Source of the DNA: CAJJBL01 sp964519035
GTDB taxonomy: Bacteria > Pseudomonadota > Alphaproteobacteria > Puniceispirillales > Marisalimonadaceae
Assembly (NCBI GenBank): GCA_964519035.1
Contig: CAZFKZ010000051.1
Location: 1 to 10,439, forward strand
DNA length: 10,439 nt
Direction: 5' to 3'
Of the stretch, positions 1 through 6,940 are shown in pieces. The number at the start of each line of letters is the position of its first letter. Within the stretch, counting starts at the first letter, position 1. The notes beneath the pieces are model-generated. The model had not been told where the DNA came from. It saw only the letters and a program-made list of their open reading frames with translations, and made no database searches. A program made the position numbers and the translations under genes.

Positions 1-805
1 TAGTTTTACTTCTAAACTCAGCAAGGTCTTTTAGGTAAGCCATGTTAATAGGATCCTCATGCCAAAACACATCAAATTCATCAACATGTTTTGCAATTTT
101 TAATGCAGGAGCTAATTGCCATAAAGAATGATATTCAAGCATAATATCTATTCTAGACCCAACTTTGTTTCGTATTTTTTCAATTCGAGAAAGACCTTTT
201 TTAAGATCTTCATTTGAAATTCTTTGACCTTTTGAAGGGAATGCAAACTCATCGAACGGCCATATTTTCATGGCCGAGATACCTTCATCTAACAAGCTTT
301 GAGCTAATTCTCCTGAATCTAATACTTGTAATTCTAAATCATCACGAATTACTTTCTTATCTTTAATTTTATTATTTACACCTGATCTAGACATTGAATT
401 GGCCTTCCAATTATAGCCGTCAGCAGCACAAGTATTATAAACAGGAATGGTATCTCTACATAATCCACCTAACATATCAACTAAACTTAGATTACTAGCT
501 TTAGCTTTTAAGTCCCATAGAGCTATATCTACCGCTGAATTACCTCTAAATTCTACTGATCTCGTTGGATACCCAATATATCTATTAGCTGTCCAATTAA
601 TTAGGTTATCTGCATGCTCATTTACTCTAAGCGGATCACGCCCAATTAAGTAAGGCGCACATGTTTCATGAATATATGACACAATGGCTTCAGGATTTCT
701 AAAAGTTTCACCCAAGCCTACTAGACCTTCATCTGTATAGATCTTAACCCAAACTATGTTTGAATATTGTTTATTTTGAATTGTTTCAACATTAGTTATT
801 TTCAT
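1..805 (-). CDS. enolase-superfamily (mandelate racemase/muconate lactonizing-like) acid-sugar dehydratase, C-terminus cut by window edge
   Basis: The reading frame is open from the ATG at 805 to the window edge, giving 268 residues with no stop. The start follows a good Shine-Dalgarno (AAGGAAATAA then ATG) that overlaps the stop of the small upstream gene. The N-terminal capping domain has the expected GLGET and 'AVDIALWDLKAK' motifs (about residues 30-120). In the barrel, K180 lies in MKIWPFD (second-strand position). E224 and H226 in EYHSLW match the acid-x-His pair that carries a metal ligand and a catalytic acid in galactonate dehydratase-type enzymes. E250 in HEDP is the second metal ligand. 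The third ligand and the catalytic His-Asp dyad would lie beyond the edge; family members are usually 370-400 residues. The likely reaction is Mg-dependent proton abstraction from a sugar acid, often leading to dehydration; the substrate cannot be read from this part. It looks unrelated to the formate/molybdenum genes although it is co-directional with the regulator at 931-1794. Confidence 0.9.
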   Translation of the reverse strand, partial: MKITNVETIQNKQYSNIVWVKIYTDEGLVGLGETFRNPEAIVSYIHETCAPYLIGRDPLRVNEHADNLINWTANRYIGYPTRSVEFRGNSAVDIALWDLKAKASNLSLVDMLGGLCRDTIPVYNTCAADGYNWKANSMSRSGVNNKIKDKKVIRDDLELQVLDSGELAQSLLDEGISAMKIWPFDEFAFPSKGQRISNEDLKKGLSRIEKIRNKVGSRIDIMLEYHSLWQLAPALKIAKHVDEFDVFWHEDPINMAYLKDLAEFRSKT

Positions 806-813
806 TTATTTCC

Positions 814-918
814 TTAATAAAAAGAAGTTAAAATAAAAACTTTAGCACCTAAAAAGAAAAAAAATAAAGTTAAAATTATTGCTACTCCTAATAGACCCAT
901 ACCAATTTCTTTAAGCAT
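814..918 (-). CDS. small single-helix membrane protein, 34 residues
   Basis: A short frame begins at ATG 918, preceded by TAGGAAATTTAA (AGGA about six bases upstream), and ends in TAA at 814-816. The product starts MLKEIGMGLLGVAII and is almost wholly hydrophobic from residue 7 to 33, with a run of four phenylalanines (19-22); one membrane-spanning helix is the only visible domain. It begins 12 bases after the regulator at 931-1794 and its stop lies against the Shine-Dalgarno of the enolase-superfamily gene, so the three look like one transcription unit. I do not recognise a family. Support comes from the ribosome site, the tight packing and a membrane-helix composition. Against it, a short AT-rich stretch can encode hydrophobic residues by chance. 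Confidence 0.55.
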   Translation of the reverse strand: MLKEIGMGLLGVAIILTLFFFFLGAKVFILTSFY

Positions 919-930
919 TTAAATTTCCTA

Positions 931-1794
931 TTAACTATTAAAGTGAATCTTGCCCAAATTAAGAATATTATAACCTTCTAGTTTAGACGCCATAATTTTG
1001 AACTCTTCTGTTTTACAAAATTCTAGTAAATCTTGAAAAGGTTTTTCAAACCAAAATTTTCTATTTATAACAAGATCAAATCTTTCAGTAACAAGAGGAA
1101 TAAAACTTAAGTTATATTTCACAGCTTCAGATTTTAAACCAAGAGTTAAATCTGCTAATTCAGATACAATAAGTGTAACTGCGTCATTTTCCGAGTAAGC
1201 TATTTCTGTTTCTTGAAAATCGTTATATGTTAAATTTTGTGTTTTAAATATATGTTTTAAATATTGTTCAGCGCCTGAACCTATTTGTCTTCTAACTAGC
1301 CTCTTCCCCCTAAAACTATCCAAAGTTATATTACCATCATTTCTATCTTTAAAAATTAAACCTCTATCTCTTTGAGCCCATTCCATTAAAACAAATGTTT
1401 TATTTGTTAATTCTTTTTGAATTATAGGAATATTCCAAATATTTTCTTTATAATCATAAAGGTGTAATCCAGAAGCAAATCCTTCATTCAATTTAAACCG
1501 CTCAATTCCTTGAGTACTTCCATCGAAAGACATAGCAATGCCAGAATTTGATTTTTTAATAGCTAGTTCTAGTAAAGGATCATGACTTCCAAGTAATACT
1601 GTTGGAAGTGTTTCAAATTTGGATGTTTGTGTTAATGAACCAGATATCCAATTTGTTATTTCAGCTTTTGAAAATAATAACTTTCCTGTTAATTTTGCAT
1701 ATGGGACTTCTTCTTTAGATACCATGTCATAAATTTTACGAGGCTTTACTCTTAAAAAATCAGCTAATTCTTCGGTTGTAAAATAATCAGACAT
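931..1794 (-). CDS. transcriptional regulator: excisionase-type helix-turn-helix fused to periplasmic-binding-protein-like sensor domain
   Basis: 287 residues. Residues 3-50 form a MerR/excisionase-type DNA-binding domain (YFTTEELADFLRV, then PYAKLTGKLLFSKAEITNWI). Residues 65-272 resemble the cytoplasmic PBP-like ligand domain related to molybdate-binding ModA and LysR substrate domains: LLGSHDPLLELAI at 67-79, GLHLYD at 109-114, RRQIGSGAEQYL at 168-179, ETEIAYSENDAVTLIVSELAD at about 195-215, and ITERFDLV-like VTERFDLV at 235-242. There is no signal peptide, so the sensor domain is intracellular. Such fusions occur near molybdoenzyme genes; the ligand is often supposed to be molybdate, tungstate or a cofactor-related compound, but this sequence does not prove it. 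It is divergent from the ModE-like gene and adjacent to fdhD and mobAB, so control of formate dehydrogenase or molybdenum cofactor genes is the likely role. The Shine-Dalgarno is weak (AAAAAGAA about seven bases before the ATG). Confidence 0.85.
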   Translation of the reverse strand: MSDYFTTEELADFLRVKPRKIYDMVSKEEVPYAKLTGKLLFSKAEITNWISGSLTQTSKFETLPTVLLGSHDPLLELAIKKSNSGIAMSFDGSTQGIERFKLNEGFASGLHLYDYKENIWNIPIIQKELTNKTFVLMEWAQRDRGLIFKDRNDGNITLDSFRGKRLVRRQIGSGAEQYLKHIFKTQNLTYNDFQETEIAYSENDAVTLIVSELADLTLGLKSEAVKYNLSFIPLVTERFDLVINRKFWFEKPFQDLLEFCKTEEFKIMASKLEGYNILNLGKIHFNS

Positions 1795-1853
1795 ATGAAA
1801 ATTCTTTTTAAAAATATTTAGTTTATTTTAGCATTATATTCTATAATTAGTTA
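1795..1853. promoter_or_regulatory. divergent intergenic promoter region with overlapping -10-like boxes
   Basis: This 59-base AT-rich gap separates two divergent regulator genes. A perfect TATAAT on the plus strand lies at 1842-1847, only six bases before the ATG at 1854, with no Shine-Dalgarno. If used, it would place the transcript start at or next to the start codon, giving a leaderless mRNA. A TATAAT on the minus strand lies at 1833-1838 and would drive the 931-1794 gene with a leader of about 30 bases. Matching -35 boxes are weak on both strands. The two -10 boxes are almost adjacent, so the two promoters should exclude each other. I saw no clear match to the E. coli ModE operator. Confidence 0.45.
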
Positions 1854-2249
1854 ATGAAAAATAGAACCTTACAAATTAAACGTTCATCATTACCGCCTAA
1901 ATTGATGAATGAAAATGAAAATGGAATTAGGGTTAAAGTTTACGTTCAAGGTCACATGATAGGTGCAGGCAAAATGGAATTGTTTCGCCTTGTTTCTCAA
2001 GAAGGTTCAATTAAATCTGCTGCTAAGGTTATGGGTATGAGTTCTAAAAGAGCTAACCTGCTGCTAAAAACAATAGAAGAAGCTTTTCCACAACCTATAT
2101 TAGAAAAACAAAAAGGTGGCAAAGGTACAATCATAACTCCTTTTGGAGAAGAATTACTCAAAAAATATCTTGTTTTATGTAATCATCTATCAAAAGAATC
2201 CAAAGTTTTTGTAGATTGGGTAGCCTCAAAACAATTATTTAGAGAATAG
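1854..2249 (+). CDS. ModE-like winged-helix transcriptional regulator without molybdate-binding (Mop) domains
   Basis: 131 residues. The core at about 35-110 matches the ModE N-terminal/LysR-type winged helix: GKMELFRLVSQEGSIKSAAK (39-58), MSSKRANLLLKTIEEAF (62-78) and the wing GGKGTIITPFGEELLKKY (88-105). Full ModE is about 260 residues with two C-terminal Mop-like domains that bind molybdate. Here only about 25 residues follow the winged helix, so molybdate cannot be sensed in the usual way; the protein may respond through a partner or act constitutively. A basic 20-residue N-terminal extension precedes a beta-strand-like VKVYVQG. It is the first gene of a unit with fdhD (9-base gap) and mobA-mobB, so self-regulation of formate dehydrogenase maturation genes is likely. 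The start has no Shine-Dalgarno, only a TATAAT six bases upstream, which suggests leaderless translation. Confidence 0.85.
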   Translation: MKNRTLQIKRSSLPPKLMNENENGIRVKVYVQGHMIGAGKMELFRLVSQEGSIKSAAKVMGMSSKRANLLLKTIEEAFPQPILEKQKGGKGTIITPFGEELLKKYLVLCNHLSKESKVFVDWVASKQLFRE

Positions 2250-2258
2250 GTTCATATT

Positions 2259-3137
2259 ATGAATAAGAGAAAAGAATTTTTTATTTCACCTGACTTAGAC
2301 AATAACAATTTAACTGAGACAATTGAATGCGTGAATGAAACTGGCCACAATATAACATTACCAGTTGTAAAAGAAGTTCCTCTAACAATATACCTTAACA
2401 AGCAAGAAATTGTAACTGCTATGACCCTTGGTGACATGCCTGATTTACTAGCTGTTGGATATTTATTAAACCAAAATATGCTAAAACAAAATGATGTTAT
2501 ATCAGAAATTAATTATGACGAAGATTTACAAGTAGTCATTATACGAACTAACCGCCAAACCAATTATGAAAAGAAAATGGAAAAGAAAATACGTACTAGT
2601 GGATGTGCTGTAGGAACCGTTTATGGAGATATAATGGATGATTTTTCATCTATTCATCTAAATCCAAAAGCCAAAATTAAAACTTCATGGATTTATAATA
2701 TTTCCAAGAAAGTAAACACTAGGCCAAGCCTCTATCTTAAAGCCGGGGCACTTCATGGGTGTGTGTTATGTCACAAAGATACCCCTCTAATTTACGTTGA
2801 AGATGTAGGCAGACATAATGCAGTTGATAAAATAGCTGGATGGATGTTTTTGAATAAAGAAGAAGCTAAAGATAAAATTTTTTATACGACAGGACGATTA
2901 ACCTCAGAAATGGTGATTAAAACTGCTCAAATGGGAATTCCAATTCTAATTTCTAGATCTGGTTTTACAGAATCAGGGGTAAAACTTGCTAAAGAAGCCG
3001 GACTTACTTTAATTGGAAGAGCAAAAGGAAAAAGAATGATAATAGCTAATGGTATTGAAAGAGTAATTTTTGATACTGATACTAATTCTATTAAAGTCGA
3101 TGATGCTATATCTGCTCAACGCTCTTTAATTAACTAA
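2259..3137 (+). CDS. fdhD: formate dehydrogenase accessory sulfurtransferase FdhD
   Basis: 292 residues, close to the family's usual length. FdhD carries sulfur from a cysteine desulfurase to the molybdenum/tungsten bis-pyranopterin cofactor before its insertion into formate dehydrogenase. Diagnostic blocks are EDVGRHNAVDKIAGW (181-195), TTGRLTSEMVIKTAQMGIPI (210-229), SRSGFTESGVKLAKEAGLTL (232-251) and GRAKGKRM (253-260). The usual conserved CGLCG-like loop is here SGCAVG, so C116 is kept but the second cysteine is glycine 119. A separate CxxC pair, C168 and C171, sits in GALHGCVLCHKD, where most relatives have a GGLHAAAL-like stretch. It lies between the ModE-like regulator and mobA-mobB, whose start it nearly touches. 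Translation probably starts at the ATG at 2259 with TAGG eight bases upstream, overlapping the preceding stop. Confidence 0.96.
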   Translation: MNKRKEFFISPDLDNNNLTETIECVNETGHNITLPVVKEVPLTIYLNKQEIVTAMTLGDMPDLLAVGYLLNQNMLKQNDVISEINYDEDLQVVIIRTNRQTNYEKKMEKKIRTSGCAVGTVYGDIMDDFSSIHLNPKAKIKTSWIYNISKKVNTRPSLYLKAGALHGCVLCHKDTPLIYVEDVGRHNAVDKIAGWMFLNKEEAKDKIFYTTGRLTSEMVIKTAQMGIPILISRSGFTESGVKLAKEAGLTLIGRAKGKRMIIANGIERVIFDTDTNSIKVDDAISAQRSLIN

Positions 3138-3139
3138 GG
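3136..3139 (+). promoter_or_regulatory. Shine-Dalgarno that supports the TTG start of mobA-mobB
   Basis: AAGG overlaps the TAA stop of fdhD and lies nine bases before the TTG at 3149. No ATG or GTG occurs in frame before the conserved LAGGKG loop, so the TTG is the start that keeps the nucleotide-binding N-terminus. The overlap suggests translational coupling to fdhD. Confidence 0.55.
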
Positions 3140-3148
3140 TTAACTAAT

Positions 3149-4282
3149 TTGACAATATTAAATGAAATAATTCCTTGTGTGATCTTGGCTGGTGGCAAAG
3201 GGAGAAGAATGGGTGGTAAAGAAAAGGCTTTAGTACCACTTTTAGATCGTCCTTTATTATCTTATGTACTAGAAAGTATTTCAGGGCAAGTTGCACCTAT
3301 TGCGCTGAATATTAATACTAGTTTAGATAAATTTAATAAATTTGGTTACCAAATAATTGAAGATCCTATTAAAGGGCACCTCGGTCCATTAGCTGGAATA
3401 CTGGCATCTTTAAATTGGGCTCATACACTTAATCACAAATGGGTTTTGACTTTGCCTTGTGATACTCCATTCTTACCTAAAAATCTTGTCGAAGAAATGA
3501 TAAAAGTTAAAAGTAATGACTTAAGTTTAGATTTAGTCATTGCAAGATCAAAAGGATATAATCATCCGGTTATAGCTTTATGGAAATCTGAATTAAAATC
3601 AAAACTTAGAATTGCTCTTGAAGAAGGTGTTAGAAAAATTGATCTCTTTACTGCCAATCTTAAAATTGGTTATGTCGATTTTGATAGTAGAAAAAATATA
3701 CAATTTGACCCTTTTACTAATTTAAATTCTCCTTTAGACCTTATACACGCCCAACAAATTCTTGGGAAACTACCGCCATTTTTTGGTTTAGCTGGTTGGT
3801 CAGGTTCAGGCAAAACTACTTTATGTACTAAACTAATTGAAAACTTTACAAAAATAGGGATAAAAGTTGGGACATTAAAACATGCTCATCACAAATTTGA
3901 ATTAGATAAGCCAGGTAAAGATTCTTTCAATCTACGAAAAGCAGGCTCTAGACCAATGATCATTTCTTCTAAAGAGCGCTTTGCTCTTATTCAAGAAAAT
4001 GACGAGAATGAAGAAAAAAGTTTATTTCAAATGCTTGAAATGTTTGCCAAAGATCCAATTCAGAAATGTGATCTCATTATAGTGGAAGGCTTTAAAAATG
4101 AACCTATACCAAAAATAGAGGTATATAGAAAAATAATAGGCAAACCAGAACTTTACAAAGAAGATAAAAATATATTTGCAATTGCAACTGATACTAAAAT
4201 AAACTCATCTATCCCTATTTTAGATTTAAATAAGGTAAATTCAATTTCAGATTATATTTTAAAAAAATTTCAAATTTCATAA
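3149..4282 (+). CDS. mobA-mobB: MobA-MobB fusion: molybdenum cofactor guanylyltransferase joined to molybdopterin-guanine dinucleotide biosynthesis GTP-binding protein
   Basis: 377 residues, with two complete domains usually encoded separately. Residues 8-200 are MobA, which attaches GMP from GTP to molybdopterin to form the guanine dinucleotide cofactor. It shows the nucleotide loop LAGGKGRRMGGKEKAL (13-28), the metal-binding PCDTPF (103-108), and a C-terminal FTNLNSPLDL (189-198) like the family's NINTPEDL. Residues 210-375 are MobB, a P-loop GTPase-like partner, with Walker A GWSGSGKTT (216-224), KHAHH (244-248), DSFNLRKAGS (258-267) and DLIIVEGFK (308-316). Formate dehydrogenases need the bis-guanine dinucleotide cofactor, so its place directly after fdhD fits. 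The TTG start is supported by AAGG nine bases upstream. The fusion is in frame with no internal stop and a short linker at about 201-209. Confidence 0.95.
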   Translation: MTILNEIIPCVILAGGKGRRMGGKEKALVPLLDRPLLSYVLESISGQVAPIALNINTSLDKFNKFGYQIIEDPIKGHLGPLAGILASLNWAHTLNHKWVLTLPCDTPFLPKNLVEEMIKVKSNDLSLDLVIARSKGYNHPVIALWKSELKSKLRIALEEGVRKIDLFTANLKIGYVDFDSRKNIQFDPFTNLNSPLDLIHAQQILGKLPPFFGLAGWSGSGKTTLCTKLIENFTKIGIKVGTLKHAHHKFELDKPGKDSFNLRKAGSRPMIISSKERFALIQENDENEEKSLFQMLEMFAKDPIQKCDLIIVEGFKNEPIPKIEVYRKIIGKPELYKEDKNIFAIATDTKINSSIPILDLNKVNSISDYILKKFQIS

Positions 4283-4309
4283 AGCTAACTTTTATTTGGG
4301 AGAAAAAGA

Positions 4310-4957
4310 ATGGCTAATCAAGAAAATATTTCTATTGAACCAAAATTTTTAAACCTATGGCCAACTCAGTTTATGTCGATGTCTCTTCCTGGATTTGAGA
4401 CTGCAAATACAGTTTTAGCAGATTTAGTTTTATCCAATAATGCCTCCCAAGATAATATGACTGAAAACTATTTAACTGAAAATATTTTGAATATGGATCA
4501 TCCTGCTCTGTACTGGCTGAAACAATGCTTAGATAGAGCCATTTTTGATTATGCACACAAATCTGGTATTTCATATGAATTGAAATGGTCTATACAAGGT
4601 TGGGGAAACGTCAACATGAAAGGAGATTATCATAACTTACATAATCATCCTCACTCTTGGTTATCTGGAACTTATTATATAAATGTTCCAGATCAATCAG
4701 ATGCTGAAGTTTTTAGATCTGACTTAAATCCAGGCTCAATTAGTTTTTTTGATCCACGTCCTCAAGCTAATATGAATTCTATTAAAGGGGATAAACAGGT
4801 AGATCCAGAACACAGGGTCCTACCTAAGTCTGGTGATTTATTATTATGGCCAGCATTTATACATCACTTAGTTCATCCCAATATGTCTGATTTTCCAAGA
4901 ATATCAATTTCATTCAACGTAATTATTAAGTTGGATAGTAATATGATTCCAAATTAA
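4310..4957 (+). CDS. putative 2-oxoglutarate/Fe(II)-dependent oxygenase-like protein (TIGR02466/2OG-FeII_Oxy_5 type)
   Basis: 215 residues, with a typical length for this family of single-domain double-stranded beta-helix proteins. The iron and co-substrate motifs are visible: H111 and H113 in the HNHPHSWLSGTYY region (HxHP, about 111-123), FFDPRP at 146-151, then GDLLLWPAFIHHLVHPN with distal H189, and R197 in RISISFNV (probable 2-oxoglutarate carboxylate binder). The aspartate of the classical HxD triad appears replaced by histidine, which is also common in this family. The substrate is unknown. It lies 27 bases after mobA-mobB behind a strong Shine-Dalgarno (GGGAGA), so it is probably co-transcribed with cofactor genes, but the sequence does not show any role in cofactor synthesis. 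Its stop is three bases from the stop of the convergent moeA. Confidence 0.82.
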   Translation: MANQENISIEPKFLNLWPTQFMSMSLPGFETANTVLADLVLSNNASQDNMTENYLTENILNMDHPALYWLKQCLDRAIFDYAHKSGISYELKWSIQGWGNVNMKGDYHNLHNHPHSWLSGTYYINVPDQSDAEVFRSDLNPGSISFFDPRPQANMNSIKGDKQVDPEHRVLPKSGDLLLWPAFIHHLVHPNMSDFPRISISFNVIIKLDSNMIPN

Positions 4958-4960
4958 AAT

Positions 4961-6190
4961 TTATAAAGATATATCATTAAATGGATAAAATTTAAGATAA
5001 TCTCCCTTTAAAACATTTTCAGAATCTATTGGTATCTCTACCAATCCATCAGCACCAGTTAATGAAGAAATAACTCCTGCTCCTTTTCTTCCATGAAGAA
5101 TTATCTCTGATTTATATTCTTTATTTACTATCTTTGCTCTTAAATATTCAGCTCTTCCTATTCTTTTTTTATGTTCAAAACCAGCTGGTAGCATTACCTC
5201 AAATAGATCTAAATCAGCCCCGCCAGCTAATTTATTTATTAAAGGCTTAATAAGTAATTTTGAACATACAAATGCCGCAACTGGATTTCCAGGCAAGCAA
5301 AAAATCAGTTTATTATTTATCATTCCCACTGCCATTGGTTTACCTGGCTTCATAGCTAACTGCCATACTAAACAATTTGCTCCTATATCTTTTAATGCAT
5401 TTTGTGTATGATCTTCAATCCCATCAGAAGCCCCTCCAGATGAGATGACAACGTCACTATCACACAAACACTGCTGATACTTATTAGCTAAATCTTGCCT
5501 TTTATCTTTTACAATTCCTTGATCTTCAATTTCTAAATAATTATTATCGAATAATGACAGTAACATTGGCCTGTTGGCATCATAAATTTCTCCGTCTTTT
5601 AATTTTTTAACAGAAGAGTCAATTAATTCATCACCAGTAGATATTAATGAAATTTTTAACTTTTTATAAACACTTAAGAGATTATTTCCAGATGCCGCTA
5701 ATTGACCAATATCAGCTGAGTTAATTATTTTTCCTTTTTTTATAACTAATTCACCTTTCTTAAGATTTTCTCCAATAGGTCTCATATTTTGATTTTTAAA
5801 ATGGTGACTAGTTATTTTAACTATATTATCTTTTCTAATACAATTTTCATGCATTGCAATTGTATCTATACCCTCAGGCATTTTAGCACCAGTATAAATT
5901 TCTACAGCTTGGTTTGTTTTTATAACTTTGTTTAAAGGATGGCCAGCCTTAGAAATCCCAATAACTTCAAACCCTATATTGCTATTTTTTTGTAAAGATT
6001 CAGATAAAAAACCATATCCATCTACTGCAGAATTAGCCGTTGATGGTAAGTTAATGTTACTTGTAATTGTATCACTTGAAATTCGCTCTTTAGATTTATC
6101 TAGTGTGATTTCCTCATTATTAGTTTTAGGCACTATCTTATTTAACAAATTCTCTTTTGCAATTTCTAGTTGTATAGGTTTTATACCCAT
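4961..6190 (-). CDS. moeA: molybdopterin molybdenumtransferase MoeA
   Basis: 409 residues, normal for MoeA, which inserts molybdate into adenylylated molybdopterin to give active molybdenum cofactor. Family motifs appear in order: LPSTANSAVDGYGF (48-61), EIYTGAKMPEGIDT (97-110), STGDELID (184-191), IYDANRPML (202-210), SSGGASDGIEDH (250-261), MKPGKPMAVG (280-289), LPGNPVAAFV (299-308), and a C-terminal RAEYLRAK (346-353) with GAGVISSLTGADGLVEIP (370-387). The catalytic SGGxSxGxxD block reads SGGASDGIED here, with Asp in place of the more common Val-Gly pairing. It begins eight bases after the serine protease stop, behind a weak AGAG site that lies inside the preceding gene's end, so it is the last gene of the formate dehydrogenase strand. 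It faces the fdhD/mobAB unit, completing the late steps of cofactor synthesis locally. Confidence 0.95.
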   Translation of the reverse strand: MGIKPIQLEIAKENLLNKIVPKTNNEEITLDKSKERISSDTITSNINLPSTANSAVDGYGFLSESLQKNSNIGFEVIGISKAGHPLNKVIKTNQAVEIYTGAKMPEGIDTIAMHENCIRKDNIVKITSHHFKNQNMRPIGENLKKGELVIKKGKIINSADIGQLAASGNNLLSVYKKLKISLISTGDELIDSSVKKLKDGEIYDANRPMLLSLFDNNYLEIEDQGIVKDKRQDLANKYQQCLCDSDVVISSGGASDGIEDHTQNALKDIGANCLVWQLAMKPGKPMAVGMINNKLIFCLPGNPVAAFVCSKLLIKPLINKLAGGADLDLFEVMLPAGFEHKKRIGRAEYLRAKIVNKEYKSEIILHGRKGAGVISSLTGADGLVEIPIDSENVLKGDYLKFYPFNDISL

Positions 6191-6198
6191 TGTTAGCT

Positions 6199-6936
6199 CT
6201 ACTTTATTAGTTCCAAATTCATATTAATAAATTCATATATTAATCCATTATCTATTGCAAAGTTAACACCAGCATCTATGTCTGCCTCTTTTGTAAATAT
6301 AGCATCCACCATTCCAATTAATTGCCCTTTATTGTTTAGTAAAGGTGCTCCTGAATCTCCTGGGTTAACAGCGGCGTCTGTTTGAATGAAGTTTTCTATC
6401 TCATTAAAACCAATATTTTTTCTATTTTTTGCAGATATTACGCCGCACGATAAACTTGATCCCAAACCAAAGCTATTACCAATAACACATACATCGTTAC
6501 CAATTTCAGTTATTTTTTTTGAAACCTTGATTGCATCACCCGGTAAAGTCGTCTTTAATATCGCAATGTCACGTTTTTTATCGATTGATATTAAATTAAC
6601 TTTTTCTAATTTACCCTTATAATTTTTTATTTCTATTATTTTAGATTTTTGAATGACATGAGCAGCAGTTATTACATAACTACTTTTTTTATCCTTATCA
6701 TTTATTGAAAAATAAAAACCTGAGCCCGCTGGCGCTGTTCCACTCGGTGCTCCAAAACCAGGCTTTGCATATCCTGGCCATGTTGGCAAAACAACTACAA
6801 CTGATTTATGAGCATTTTTCCAAACGTTAGTCAAATCACTGGCACTTATTTTAAATGGAAATAACAACAAGATTATTATTAAAGTTTTATAAAGATAATA
6901 GTTTTTATTTGTCTTTAATCTTTCAGTTATTTTCAT
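6199..6936 (-). CDS. exported trypsin-like serine protease (HtrA/S1C-like, no PDZ domain)
   Basis: 245 residues. A signal peptide or membrane anchor is visible (hydrophobic 17-30, KTLIIILLLFPFKISAS), so the protein should act in the periplasm. The chymotrypsin-fold triad is H93 in VITAAHVI, D123 in KRDIAILK and S195 in NPGDSGAPLL (G193-D194-S195-G196). Two cysteines, C150 and C164, could form a disulfide. DegP/HtrA proteins have one or two PDZ domains after the protease; here the chain ends about 40 residues after S195, so PDZ domains are missing and not merely cut off, since the stop is intact. The residues around 55-72 are Gly/Pro-rich. It begins four bases after the 40-residue membrane protein and ends eight bases before moeA. 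A role in processing or quality control of the exported formate dehydrogenase parts is inference from position only. Confidence 0.88.
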   Translation of the reverse strand: MKITERLKTNKNYYLYKTLIIILLLFPFKISASDLTNVWKNAHKSVVVVLPTWPGYAKPGFGAPSGTAPAGSGFYFSINDKDKKSSYVITAAHVIQKSKIIEIKNYKGKLEKVNLISIDKKRDIAILKTTLPGDAIKVSKKITEIGNDVCVIGNSFGLGSSLSCGVISAKNRKNIGFNEIENFIQTDAAVNPGDSGAPLLNNKGQLIGMVDAIFTKEADIDAGVNFAIDNGLIYEFINMNLELIK

Positions 6937-6940
6937 ACTT

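Noticed and set aside
447..653. 68-residue plus-strand frame
   Set aside because: It lies fully inside the enolase-superfamily gene on the opposite strand, lacks a ribosome site and has no recognisable motif.
1795..1853. ModE-type operator
   Set aside because: No inverted repeat resembling the E. coli ModE site could be found; the AT-rich bases give only chance matches.
6191..6198. molybdenum cofactor riboswitch before moeA
   Set aside because: Only eight bases separate moeA from the protease gene, so there is no room for a structured leader.
5928..6227. 99-residue plus-strand frame over the start of moeA
   Set aside because: It is antisense to conserved MoeA residues (ANSAVDGYG region) and has no supporting ribosome site, so it is a shadow of moeA.
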